From: Lepidostoma basale
Lineage: Eukaryota; Arthropoda; Insecta; Trichoptera; Lepidostomatidae
Direction: 5' to 3'
DNA: 64,000 nucleotides
Assembly: GCA_022606425.2 (NCBI GenBank)
Contig: JAHDVF020000101.1
Location: 62,001-126,000, forward strand
Shown: piece by piece, positions 1 through 9,709 of the stretch
Position numbering within the stretch: position 1 is the stretch's first letter
Layout of the letters: each line of letters starts with the position of its first letter
The notes under the pieces: model-generated
Seen by the model: the letters and a program-made list of their open reading frames with translations, nothing else
The model's database searches: none
Told to the model about the DNA's origin: nothing
Translations under genes and position numbers: made by a program

Positions 1-393
1 ACAAGCTAAACAATTTTGATATTTAAATTGTTAACACTTTAAGGACTAGTACCGCACTATCTCATGAGTAATACGTTTATTTTAATTCTTTAGCTTATTT
101 TAAAATAATCAACAATGCACTTTTGAATATATTATACTATTTTTTTTATATATTTGAAAATTTGAAGTAAAATGTGTACTAAATAAAATAAAAACAGGTT
201 TAAACTAATACAGTTTCGTTCTGTATACATTTTTTTTTGTATTTCCCTATTTTACTTCAATCATTCATTTTATGACACATCTGTTTTTGTAAAATGTGCT
301 GTGAAGTTGATCGAATCTTTTATCTTTCTCTCAACCTTATTTAATTATATAATCCATTGTTTTGGCTGAAACTAATATATTTCAACATTATTG
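1..393. other. AT-rich sequence, no gene seen
   Basis: This stretch is very AT-rich, with poly-T runs. I see no open frame of note, no RNA gene and no recognisable repeat end before the palindromic element that starts near 394. Confidence 0.5.
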
Positions 394-559
394 AATGTTT
401 AAATTTGGAACACTGTTACTATACATATCACAATTTATTTTTTGGTTGTTTGCAACACCTGATGATGCCAACATAGGTTGGCGAAACAGCTGTCGCGACA
501 ATCTCATAAAAATTAATTGTGATACTTACAATAACAGTGTTTCAAATTTAAATATTTAA
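394..559 (+). mobile_element. Short palindromic element with hammerhead-like core
   Basis: Two AT-rich arms (about 394-440 and 508-559) are imperfect inverted repeats around a GC-richer centre. The centre reads CTGATGA (459-465), one extra T, a perfect 6-bp stem GCCAAC/GTTGGC with a 4-nt loop (467-482), GAAA (483-486), then ACAGCTGT (486-493) and C494. This order matches the hammerhead ribozyme core (CUGANGA, stem II, GAAA, stem III, UH), with an 8-nt palindromic stem III. The extra base before stem II and the lack of a clear stem I are departures. A second copy lies on the minus strand near 50,042-50,130. Transposon family is not known to me. Confidence 0.6.
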
Positions 560-1268
560 TTATTTAAGTATTTCTAAATAACCAAAAATAAATCTTTTTT
601 TAATATTAAATCTTCAAATTGATTCATATATAAAAAAATTAAAAATGATTTTAATAAATTTTGTGAAAATGTTAATTTTTGCTCGAAAACGTGCGGTCCT
701 AGGCGTATATCTCGTACATTTATATGCTGTCCTTAAGGTGTTAAGTGCACGTAACCCCTGGATCCCGCGAAGGTCAGATTGCTCCCTGGCGGCTCCACCC
801 GCGTCCCGTGCGGTAGTTGCATCGTACTCCACGAGAGAGAAAGAAAGAGAGAGAGAGAGAGAGAGCATCTCGTGTGCACGAAATATTTTCCTAAGTTGTA
901 ATCTTAATGCTTAGATAACATGTTATAATAATTATATATGTAAAAACGTGATAGGATTTTGGAAATTGGCGAGGTTTAAACGGGCGGCAACAGCGGAAGA
1001 CGAAACGGAACGGGACAGATGAGCACCGGATTCGTTCCGGATTTTTTTATCTACCCACCGAAATGATAAAACACAATGTCATCCACCACCACACCCTTGA
1101 TAGTACTTTAGTTTCAATGCGATTGAATGGTGCTGATTGAATACAATCGGCGGGCCTAACCAAGTATATTTTGCTGCATTTTAATTAATTTTACTCACTA
1201 CAATTAAAAATATATTCTTGTCTCTTGAAAAATGATAATTAATTCCATTGTTTAACCCATTGAGGGTT
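560..1268. other. Unique-looking sequence with (GA)n tract, no gene seen
   Basis: Holds a short GC-richer block at about 690-870 ending in a (GA)n microsatellite (about 834-864), and a second block at 960-1045. Short open frames occur on both strands but overlap the microsatellite and show no domain. I cannot assign a function. Confidence 0.35.
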
Positions 1269-1546
1269 AAATCTAGTATTAATGCTTACACCTAATCTTA
1301 ATAGATGGTGCTAGTGTAGATTGAACAAAAATATGTGAAGTGTTCCTCAATATATTAGCATCTTTCAAAAATTTTACGTAGTGGTCGTAAGAAAGGCGGA
1401 ATGGGGAATGTTGTATTACATAAAGCGATCGCTTAACTCAACCAAAGACAGGTCATTAGTCCTGCAAGCGCCTCGACCACCATATTCTGTTTCCAAAAAA
1501 CAATTTACATCTTCGTCTCTATTGAGATAAAATTAATCCTTAAAAT
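1269..1546 (-). repeat. Element Q copy, minus strand
   Basis: The end motif TCTCAATAGAGACGAAG lies on the minus strand at about 1513-1530, followed in that orientation by the GTCCTGTAA.. and GGGAATGTTGT.. blocks seen in the other copies. It sits head to head with the next copy at 1567, with about 30 bp between their ends. It has no coding capacity. The minus-to-plus arrangement suggests either an inverted pair or one foldback element. Confidence 0.75.
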
Positions 1547-1566
1547 TATTTTTGTTTTCATTATTT

Positions 1567-1850
1567 ATTCAAGGATTAATTTTATCTCAATAGAGACGAA
1601 GATGCAAACTGGAAACTGAATATGGTGATCGAGGTGTTTACAGGACTTATGACCTGTCATTGGTTGGGTTAAGCGCACGCTTTATGTAATTACAACATTC
1701 CCCATTCCACCTTTGTTTATGACCACCATGTCTGACAAATTTTTGGAAGTTGTATATACTCGTATGTTAATATCCAACACCACAATTCACATGTCAGTTT
1801 CAATGCGCCATCTATGAAGATTAGATTTAAGCATTAAGCAGCATTCATTA
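1567..1850 (+). repeat. Element Q copy, plus strand
   Basis: Starts with AGGATTAATTTTATCTC and TCTCAATAGAGACGAAG, then the conserved internal blocks (GTTTACAGGACTTATGACC, TTACAACATTCCCCATTCC) and ends near the ATTAAGCAGCATTC block. Non-coding. Together with 1269-1546 it forms an inverted pair. Confidence 0.75.
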
Positions 1851-2800
1851 TTTATAATAAACTTCTTCCACGAAATTTCAAATAGCAACATATTTTTTTA
1901 AAGTTTTACATCATTGTTCAAAAAGTGATGAATATATTAATTTGACCTCGTGTGTTTTAAAAGTCAATTAAAGGTCTGGTGGCTTGTCTGTCTCGGAGCC
2001 GTTGGGATCAATGTGTTGGCTAGGTTGAACCAAACAATCAGAATTGTTTTGATAATTTTTCATTGGTAAAAAAATAATAAAAAAAAAATTAATGAATATA
2101 CTGCCAATATGTTTTAGAAATTTTCAATAAATGTAATCTCACGCCGCTCTGACGGCGCGAATTGTATTATTAATTTGGCTCGCGGATGACGGGACCTTGA
2201 CATTGTAGCGGACGTAGTTATATTTTTTAAAATGATCCCCGATACGACGTACCGGGGGTGGATTTCTAGTTTTTTCGTTTGTTTTTTTTTATTTTTTAAA
2301 TTTAGGAACGGTTTGCGCGTTTTCGGAAGCGGCTTTTAAGTTTTTTTTATAAGCCGCTGTTTCGTTCTCTCGACGAGGGCGGACGAATCAAATCTCAGAT
2401 TAGACGAATATCCTAATAACACCAGAATACCATCTCTGTACAGTAGTGACTGAACGTGAACTGTTAAAAATTCTTCTTTTTTTATAAATCTAAATTTCTT
2501 AATTATTTATTTTAATTAATTACTAGATGTTTGCACCGTAGATTATTAGTTGTTTATTTTAAAATGTTTTTAGTTTTATTTTTAAGATTTTTGTCGCATG
2601 TCACCGGCGATTCGATATGCGAAGACACTCTTGTTTGTTTAGTAAAAAAAATTCATCGTAGACGTTTTTTTTTTTTTTAATTATTAATGATTCCATTTTG
2701 TGATGGAACCTTGTCTGTAAAGATTGCAAATGGACGAGGGTGAGGTTTGAATGATCTTGGAATTAATTAGTATTTTCGTTTCTCTCATTCTCCAAACTTA
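1851..2800. other. No gene recognised
   Basis: Mostly AT-rich, with a short tail seen in other hairpin repeats near 1900-1925 (GTTTTACATCATTGTTCAA). A GC-richer block lies at about 2140-2400, without an open frame or a family I can name. Several poly-T runs follow. Confidence 0.4.
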
Positions 2801-2924
2801 AGATATTGTTCACATATCAATTTTTTTAAAACACTTTGAAGAAGCGAATGATGCCGTAGAATTATAAAGATTTCTACTTTTAATAGTATGCCAAATTTTG
2901 TCTAAATTTATTATTATATTGTTA

Positions 2925-3124
2925 ACTATAGAGTTTTTTGGGTAGGATGGATTGTGTTCGGCCGTCTGTCTGGTCTCCGTGACCTGCCAGGAGGCCGCGG
3001 CACTTGCGGAAGAGTGCATCGTTTGAGTGTGATCCTCCGTAGACGGACAGTCTGTCTCGGAGTGATTTGTTGGATCTGTGATTAATACCAACGGTTTCAT
3101 TGTGGTCTCTATAAGCTGTATCCC
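2925..3124 (-). CDS. Possible diverged coding exon, unknown product
   Basis: A minus-strand frame stays open from an ATG at 3154 to a stop at 2810 (114 codons). The middle part, about 3124-2925, is clearly GC-richer than its surroundings and uses a balanced codon set. The translated segment is rich in T, S, H and E and resembles no transposon protein I know. A second minus frame is open over the same bases, so this could be chance. No convincing donor site closes the block, and only weak acceptor-like AG sites precede it. It could be a host exon, an old pseudogene or non-coding. Low confidence. Confidence 0.18.
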
Positions 3125-3362
3125 ACACACGACGGGGAAATGATGAATTCTCACTAGTTTAGTTTTAATATTTTAAACGCACACCGTACGCTCCAAAGAT
3201 ACTCACAATAGCGCAACAATTAGTAACGTTTATATGTATAAAATCTATTGAAGCAATAAAATGTATGCAATGTAACAATCATTTGAATGTGAAGAGTATC
3301 ATCGCTACACCGCATTCCACGAATCAAACACGTTAACTCATTTTTCAAATAAAACAAAAATA

Positions 3363-3533
3363 CAGTCAAACTCAGTTATTACGATCACGGAAATAACGCG
3401 ATCTCGGATGTAACGAGGAAACAGATATTCCATCTCTTCATGTGATGGGTATTTTTGGTAAACCTTTAAAAATACCTATTCTCTTATATAACAAACAAAT
3501 TCAGTCGGTCCCATCTTCCTCGTAATAACCAAG
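3363..3533. mobile_element. Pogo-like MITE
   Basis: The ends are imperfect inverted repeats: CAGTCAAACTCAGTTATTAC on the left and the reverse complement of GGTCAAACTTGGTTATTACG on the right. The left end abuts TA. TIRs of this CAGTCRAACYYGRTTAT type are known from pogo/Tigger elements. About 170 bp, non-coding, so it would be a non-autonomous MITE. Confidence 0.5.
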
Positions 3534-4309
3534 TTTGACCATAATAATATTTAATATTATTTCTACCTTATGTATAATTCTTTTAACTGACTCTTGACAT
3601 CCAAACACCGTGGAATCCGGTAATAACAAATTAAACACAGTTTATTCCAGTGATATTCATTTTATTCATCACACGTTTCTTATAATTAAGGGCTGATCAT
3701 AACAAAGGTGCCATCGACAAAGTTTAAAAATATGTCTTTGATCCCAATTGGTGTTAAACATAAAGACCAATAACTGTGCAAAGCGATTGAATAATATAGT
3801 GTAGTTCCAACTTCACACTAAAGATGCCACCCTTGCTACATGACATATATTACAATAAACAATTTATTTAAATCTTTTTCTTTGTCTCTTAAACCATTTA
3901 CCTTTGTTTTGACCAGCCTTCAATAACTCCGATTATAAGATTTTTATGAATACAATGATAATATAATTCACTTTGGTAGTAATAATATTAATTAATAAAC
4001 CCGTTTTGATATGAACAATCTAGTCTGGATATTTTTTTGGTTTATATTGAAAATTGAGTTGACGCTGTTTCATTTGAAGCTGATGTAACACAGCGATCCC
4101 CGTATTACATGATATATTCTAAATTGTACTAAATGCAAATAACGCAGAGTTACACTGTAACACGGCATTACATTGAAATCATGAAATAGTGTTGGTATAC
4201 CATGTAACATTTGGGCTGTAACGAAATATTGTAATACAGTAAAACACTATGTAATGCTATGATCTGTTTGTAATCGTTTTACTGGGTAATGTGGTGTTAC
4301 CATGTAACT

Positions 4310-5050
4310 TCATGTTACACTGTGTCAATGTAACGCAATGTTATTTTGTAACATATAGTGTGTCTCTACATCACAACGGTGTTATACCATAACATGTAAA
4401 ATTATAACAATGTGTTTCATTGTGACCATGTAACAATATAACACTGTGACCACGTAAAAGTATAACACTGTGTTTCACTGTAACTATGTTTCATTGTTAC
4501 TATCTAACAGTATAACACTGTGTTTCATTGTTACCATGTAACAGTATAACACTGTGTTTCATTGGGACCATGTAACAATACAACACTGTGTTTAATAGTG
4601 ATCATGTAACAGTATAACACCGTATTTCATTATTACCATGTAACAGTATAACACCATATTTCATTGCTACTGTATAACATAATCACACTGTGTTTCATTG
4701 TGATCATATAACAGTATAATACCGTGTTTCACTGGGTCTATATGACTCTATAGTAATGTGTTTCATTATCACCATGTAAACAGTATAACATTGTGTTTCA
4801 TTATGATCATATAACAATATAATGCTGTGTTTCACTGTGACTAAATGACACTATAATAATGTGTTTCATTATCACCATGTAAACAGTATAACACCGTGTT
4901 TCGCTGTGACTATGTGACACTATAATAATGTGTTTCATTATCACCATGTAAACAGTATAACACCGTGTTAAGCTGTGACTATGTGACACTATAATAATGT
5001 GTTTCATTATGACCATGTGAAGAGTATAACATTGTGTTTCGCTGGGACCG
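4310..5050. repeat. 34-bp minisatellite with 69-bp higher-order part
   Basis: Units resemble ACAGTATAACACTGTGTTTC plus ATTGTTACCATGTA, 34 bp. In the distal part GTGTTTCATT recurs at 4792, 4861, 4930 and 4999, exactly 69 bp apart, showing pairs of alternating subunits (34 + 35). Degenerate copies extend upstream to about 4080. An 83-codon minus-strand frame over 4807-5058 only reflects this periodicity and is not a gene. Confidence 0.9.
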
Positions 5051-5059
5051 CGTGGCATG

Positions 5060-5840
5060 CGAGTGTAGGGCGGTAGTGCGTGTAAATGTACTTACGGCCA
5101 CAATGAGACCGCCAGCTTGGGCAAGGACTAATAACCTTAGGAACTGTTGAAATACCTTGGAAAGGATAATATGAGTAAGTTGTGATGATAGGCATAGGGG
5201 GCGCTCTGAGCGCCGCGGGTAGATTCCTCTATTTTATATTATTTACCCATGCAATCATTATATTATATTGTATTCTGCTATGGTGTCACGTATTGTGTAT
5301 AAAATATATATATTTTATAATAAAATTTAAATATGTATCGTATTTTGTTCAGTAACAGTAAAACTGCACGGTGATTTATATGTTTCAATGTTTTTAATTT
5401 TCTTTTCATTTGATTGTTGGAAATGTCATCTCATGTTTCGTTGTGTAGTGATTATATTTTGATGATTTAAATAAAGAGTGGCGGGCGTGCCGGCCTGCCG
5501 TATCAACATGTCAATGTAAAGGGATAATATCTAGGTGTTGTGTGCGTGAAGGATTTATAATTATTTTTCTATGGAGTTTCGTATATACTTACACCCGTGA
5601 ACCCGATTGGCCCGCGGGGCGTTAATGTATTCAACAAATAATATATCCTTTGTAATAAAAATAGTAGATATTTTTTGAATTAGGAACTGCCGAGGGAACC
5701 TCTGGGAATGTACCACGTCCATTGGATATTTTTTGTTGATTGTAAATGATTTCATCGGATATTTAACTCTTTGCACCGCTACGGCTGACTTTATTCTGGT
5801 AATCTCCTGATGGAAGCTCATTTCATTTAATTAATTTTGA
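5060..5840. other. No gene recognised
   Basis: Holds a moderately GC-rich stretch at 5045-5225 (GGGGGCGCTCTGAGCGCC is a short hairpin near 5199) and AT-rich sequence after it. The short frame at 5561-5821 on the minus strand shows no domain. Confidence 0.35.
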
Positions 5841-5842
5841 TA

Positions 5843-6110
5843 AAAATCGCAAACATTACAGACATACAATTCCAAATCGTTTGCAATAACATTATAAAAA
5901 GAAAAGCATTAAAAACAAAAAAATTAAGCTTAAGAATAAGAAAAAATCATAACATTGATATTGCATCCCTGAGGCAACTCACACTATCACCAAATATGTC
6001 CACCTCCGAGGCGATCCGATTAAGCAATAAGATTGCCCTACCCACAGGCATAACCATCGGCAGGTTGGTGCAGGCTGATGGAAGCCCATTTAAAATGATC
6101 AGGCTGGCTG
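5843..6110 (-). pseudogene. LINE-I-like RT C-terminus, diverged
   Basis: Minus-strand translation gives TNLPMVMPVGRAILLLNRIA followed by SEVDIF, clearly related to the TNLPLVTPVGRA..SEIDVF end of the LINE-I copies. Only the last part of the RT protein is present and it lacks the usual (ATTTG)n tail, so it is a separate, older subfamily or a decayed copy. Confidence 0.55.
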
Positions 6111-6210
6111 CCATGGACGGACTGGTCCGACCAGTCTGTCAATAACAGCTAGTCTGTCGAAATAAAGACAAAAGTGGAAGCAGTAATTTCAGTTACTATC
6201 TAATTTATTT

Positions 6211-6466
6211 CTTCTTCTTCTTTTTGTCCTGTTACACCTCCGTGGTGCATAGGGCCTCAAGGAACCTTCTCCACCCGACTCTATTCACCTCGTCCTGCAG
6301 GGCTCTTCTCCAGGTGTCTCTAGGTCTGCCTCGCTTTCTCTTTCCCCCCATAGGGGACCAGTCTAGTGCGCCCTGAGCGATGCAGGCTGGGTTCCGTCTC
6401 AGAGTGTGACCGATCCACTGCCATTTGCGTCTAGCGACCTGTTCTCTAATTGGCTTTTCACCTGTT
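6211..6466 (-). mobile_element. LINE-G, 5'-truncated insertion with TSD
   Basis: A minus-strand insertion flanked by the perfect 10-bp direct repeat TAATTTATTT (6201-6210 and 6467-6476). Read on the minus strand it encodes ARRKWQWIGHTLRRNPACIA, then GALDWSP and GRPRDTWRRAL-like residues, and ends in a (GAA)n tail at its left edge. This is the C-terminal end of a LINE RT protein. The TSD and 3' simple tail fit target-primed reverse transcription. The same family is at 45,137. Confidence 0.88.
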
Positions 6467-6479
6467 TAATTTATTTACT

Positions 6480-6966
6480 GCTTACAAAATACATTGTTAT
6501 GATCCTTTCTGATATGATTATCTCAAGGATATTTCTAGCTGATATGATCAAATATTGCTATGATGATTTGATTTTATTCAAAAAGCGTCGACAAACAATG
6601 TGACGCGTAGCTATTAAAGATAGGGCAATGTTCGCTTAGCGGTCTCAGAGTTAAATACTTGTGTTTCAAATATTGAATTGTATTCCATATTCGAATATTG
6701 TTTTTAGCCATCTTGTGCTACGGAGAAGGCATCCGGAGGTCCCTGGCAGTAATAAAAGTTGTATGAATTTTTCAAGTGTGCAGACATACAATAAAATTTA
6801 AAAAAAAATTGTTTTTAAATGGATGCTGGCATCAAAATTATCGTGAAGAATTGAAAGTTTTTCTAATGTATTGTAATATTCACTCTCACAGGGAGCTCTG
6901 CTGACCCCCACCACTACCCCCACTCCTGTTTATATCGCATAACACGATGGTGGCATGGATAAAGTA
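6480..6966. other. No gene recognised
   Basis: AT-rich sequence with a short C-rich block near 6900-6925. I see no repeat end or coding signal. Confidence 0.4.
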
Positions 6967-6970
6967 TTAA

Positions 6971-7339
6971 CCTGTCCGGTGGTATGAGACAGTACCGGTA
7001 CGTTTGTGCCTATAAATAATTTTGTCACAAATGTACAAAGATTTTAACAATGTAACTATAATACTGATGGAGTAATTCACATTTTAAATATTCCATGACG
7101 TCATCACTCTCCTGTTGATTGTCAACCTTTTAATATATAAAAATAATGTTTAATAATTATTTGTGAAAGGAAAAAGAAGATTTTGTGCTTCTCATTTATC
7201 GTGACATGATTCCAATTCTGTTAAATAAATTAATGATCTGTTCTGATAGACCGATGGTTGATATTTATGAAAAAGCATTTATTTTTTCCTTCTAAATCGC
7301 TTTATATTAATTTTTGAATTCTTCCGACTACCGGACAGG
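6971..7339. mobile_element. piggyBac-type MITE, complete, TTAA-flanked
   Basis: TTAA lies at both edges (6967-6970 and 7340-7343). The termini are inverted repeats: CCTGTCCGGTGGT on the left and the reverse complement CCTGTCCGGTAGT on the right. A TTAA target duplication with termini starting in CC is the hallmark of the piggyBac superfamily. At 369 bp with no open frame it is a non-autonomous MITE. Confidence 0.8.
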
Positions 7340-7343
7340 TTAA

Positions 7344-7620
7344 ATGATTGGGCTTCCTTTGGTCGCGGGCGGAGCGCGGGATGGAGTGGGTGTCCCGGGG
7401 CCCCCGTATTTATGTGTAAAGGATTTGCTGCAAACAGTACCGACTAGTGTGATGTAATATAAAGATTCCAATTGTCCATAGGATGTAATGGTAATGTGTA
7501 ACAGGCAACTCTATGCTTCGAGCTTCTCGTCTTTACTTTAAATACTAGCTCCGTTTTCTCCCCACCCCCGGAGAAATGCCTCCCCCTTATTCAACCCCAA
7601 TTAAACAGCACAACCCTAAT
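7344..7620. other. No gene recognised
   Basis: Holds a G-rich block at about 7355-7405 with no open frame of note. No repeat end recognised. Confidence 0.35.
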
Positions 7621-7649
7621 TCAACACCACCTTATTAAAAGTGAATTTT

Positions 7650-8715
7650 AGCTAAGAACATTTCATACCAAGACAGTTATTTTACAGCTAAGAGTAACTT
7701 AAAAATATAATTTATTCACAATTCCTCAAACAGTTAATTGATAAAATATAACTCATAGCTAAGAGAATAATAATACAGAACAAATTAATTCATATTTCTA
7801 TTATAAGCAATCATTACTTAACAAATAAATACAATTTATGTCATTAATACATATGAAAACGTCAGTTTTCTAGAAGTTTTATTATATTTTATGGGAATGA
7901 CATGTTTCGCCCTTCTAAGGCATTATCAAATGTTTTGATAATGCAACTTTCAACATTTGATAATGCTTTAGAAGGGCGAAACATGCCATTCCCATAAAAT
8001 ATAATAAAACTTCTAGAAAACTGATGTTTTCATTATTTAATATGGAGTTTTACATCATTGTTCAAGAAACAATAAACAATTTATGTCAGCTATAAGTAGT
8101 TATTACTCAAGTTAATGCAATTCCTTTTGGCTTAAAAATATTTCATACTCAAGCAATTAATCTACAATATCTTTTAGCTAAGAGTAACTTACATAACGAA
8201 TTCTGCTTAAAGCAATCCTTACAAGTCACAACAATTTCCAACAGCTATGAGTAATTATTACTTAACAGGTTAATTTTTAAATGCTAAAAATTATTCAATA
8301 CTCAATTGTTATACAATCTCTCTTAGCTAAGAGTAATTCTTACTAAAAGAGTTAAATTATTATAATTTTAAACTCTTAGCTCTGAGTAATTCGAACTCTT
8401 AAAGTTAATTTACAATTTGTATTGTAAAATGATTCTCGGTTATAAAGAAAATTTACAATTCCCTTCAGATAAGTGTTTTGCCCCTCAAGTTAGTTGATAA
8501 TTACTCTTAGCTAAGAGTATGCAATACGCGACAATTACTCGTAGCTCAAAGTAAGTGTTGCTTGACACTACAACGTACAATTCTCTTCAGATAAGTGTTT
8601 TTATTGATATTCAAGTTAATTTACAATTACTCTTAGCTAAGGATACATGTTACTTGACTGTTACTATTAGCTAAGAGTAAGTGTTACTCTTAGCTAAGAG
8701 TAAGTGTTACTCTTA
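7650..8715. repeat. Array of a 20-bp palindrome, TTACTCTTAGCTAAGAGTAA
   Basis: About 13 whole or decayed copies of the palindrome TTACTCTTAGCTAAGAGTAA occur between 7650 and 8715, mostly 60-90 bp apart. The last three are tandem at a spacing of about 28 bp (about 8655-8715). The array is interrupted by a palindromic element at 7854-8031. No coding content. Confidence 0.75.
7854..8031. mobile_element. Palindromic element, hammerhead-like core (decayed)
   Basis: Perfect-looking arms ending in TTTTCTAGAAGTTTTATTAT surround a central hairpin. Each arm carries the GCCTT..AAGGGC stem followed by GAAACATGTC (left arm, minus strand) or GAAACATGCC (right arm, plus strand). ACATGT is palindromic. The expected CTGATGA is reduced to TTGATAA, so the core is decayed. 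A shorter relative is at 19,736-19,840. Confidence 0.65.
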
Positions 8716-8719
8716 GCTA

Positions 8720-9030
8720 GGAGTAATAGTTAGTGGGCAGTCGGGGTGAAGTATTTCCCGGGGGGCGTAATAGTTGATGGTGTACAGCCCGCGGTAGTGT
8801 GTACCTTGTGTGTACCTCCTCTGCGGCAATAGACAGCGGTGGCTAGCATCACCCCGCCTCAGGATTGAGGTTAGGTTTTATTTTTACCGGACACAAGTTT
8901 TATTATTTAAATCGGTGTCCTCAGTCAAGATAAAGAATGGTGTGAGTTTATGATAAATGATGAAATAAACGATGAAAAATGATGATCCACTTGTTTCATT
9001 TATCACCTTTGTAGGACATTCCATCGTCTT
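8720..9030. other. GC-rich unique block, no gene seen
   Basis: A GC-rich stretch at 8730-8880 has no open frame longer than a few dozen codons. It is followed by AT-rich sequence with repeated GATGAAAAATGATG-type motifs at 8950-9000. Function unknown. Confidence 0.3.
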
Positions 9031-9039
9031 GGAGAATCA

Positions 9040-9172
9040 GAATCAGAATCCTGAACCAACCTGCTTCTGATGATGCTGGTGGGGAGAGCAATAAAACTGC
9101 CGAATATGATCGCTTCGGAGATCGACGTCTTTCTTATTAGTGAGAGTAAGTTCAGAAGACATACAAATACTC
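9040..9172 (+). pseudogene. LINE-I fragment, plus strand
   Basis: The sequence corresponds to the MPVGRAIKLLNMIASEIDVF end of LINE-I with several frame breaks. It stops abruptly where a minus-strand LINE-I tail begins. Only the C-terminal part is present. Confidence 0.65.
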
Positions 9173-9705
9173 AAATCAAATCAGTTTATTTCATCAACAA
9201 ACATTACAAAATTAATTTTTAAGGCATCTATTGAGAACAGGTAAAATAATATTGTGTATAGTATACTACCAGAAACGCATGAGAGATGGTTCAACATTAG
9301 GAAGACAAGATACTCTCCAAAATTAAGAGTATTTGCCTTCTGAACGTATTTTCACTAATATGAAAGACGTCGATCTCCGAGGAGACCGCGTTCAGAAGAT
9401 TAATTGCTCTTCCCAACGGTGTCACCAGAGGCAGGTTGGTTCTGGCGGCCGGTAGGTAAAACAATCTATGCTGTTGCTGTCGGAGATATCTATCAGGGAC
9501 AAAAAGCCGAACACCCTCCAGCAAGGCCGTGTTCTAGAAATATCCCCTTAGTAACGTAAAGAAATGGCTTATGAGATGCCCATCTCTTCGAAGCTGCAGA
9601 GAGTTGGCCCCAAGCATTCCCAAAAGAAATGCTGTGGGATAGAGCCACGGATAGCTACCATACTCCCTCATGTAGAGATATCTCGATACTCTTAACTTTA
9701 GAGAG
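9173..9705 (-). mobile_element. LINE-I, 5'-truncated, minus strand
   Basis: The 3' tail (ATTTG-type) is at 9173-9195 and the frame runs from 9297 upwards. It encodes GYF..LLEGVRLFVPDRYLRQ, TNLPLVTPLGRAINLLNAVS and SEIDVFHISENTFRRQ, the conserved C-terminus of this Jockey/CR1-like RT. An in-frame break separates the upstream SYPWLYPTAFLLG part. It has no RT palm motif, so it is a dead copy. Confidence 0.85.
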
Positions 9706-9709
9706 TCTT

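Noticed and set aside
4807..5058. 83-codon minus-strand frame with repeated KHIIIVSHSHS
   Set aside because: It follows the 69-bp period (divisible by 3) of the minisatellite and has no other support.
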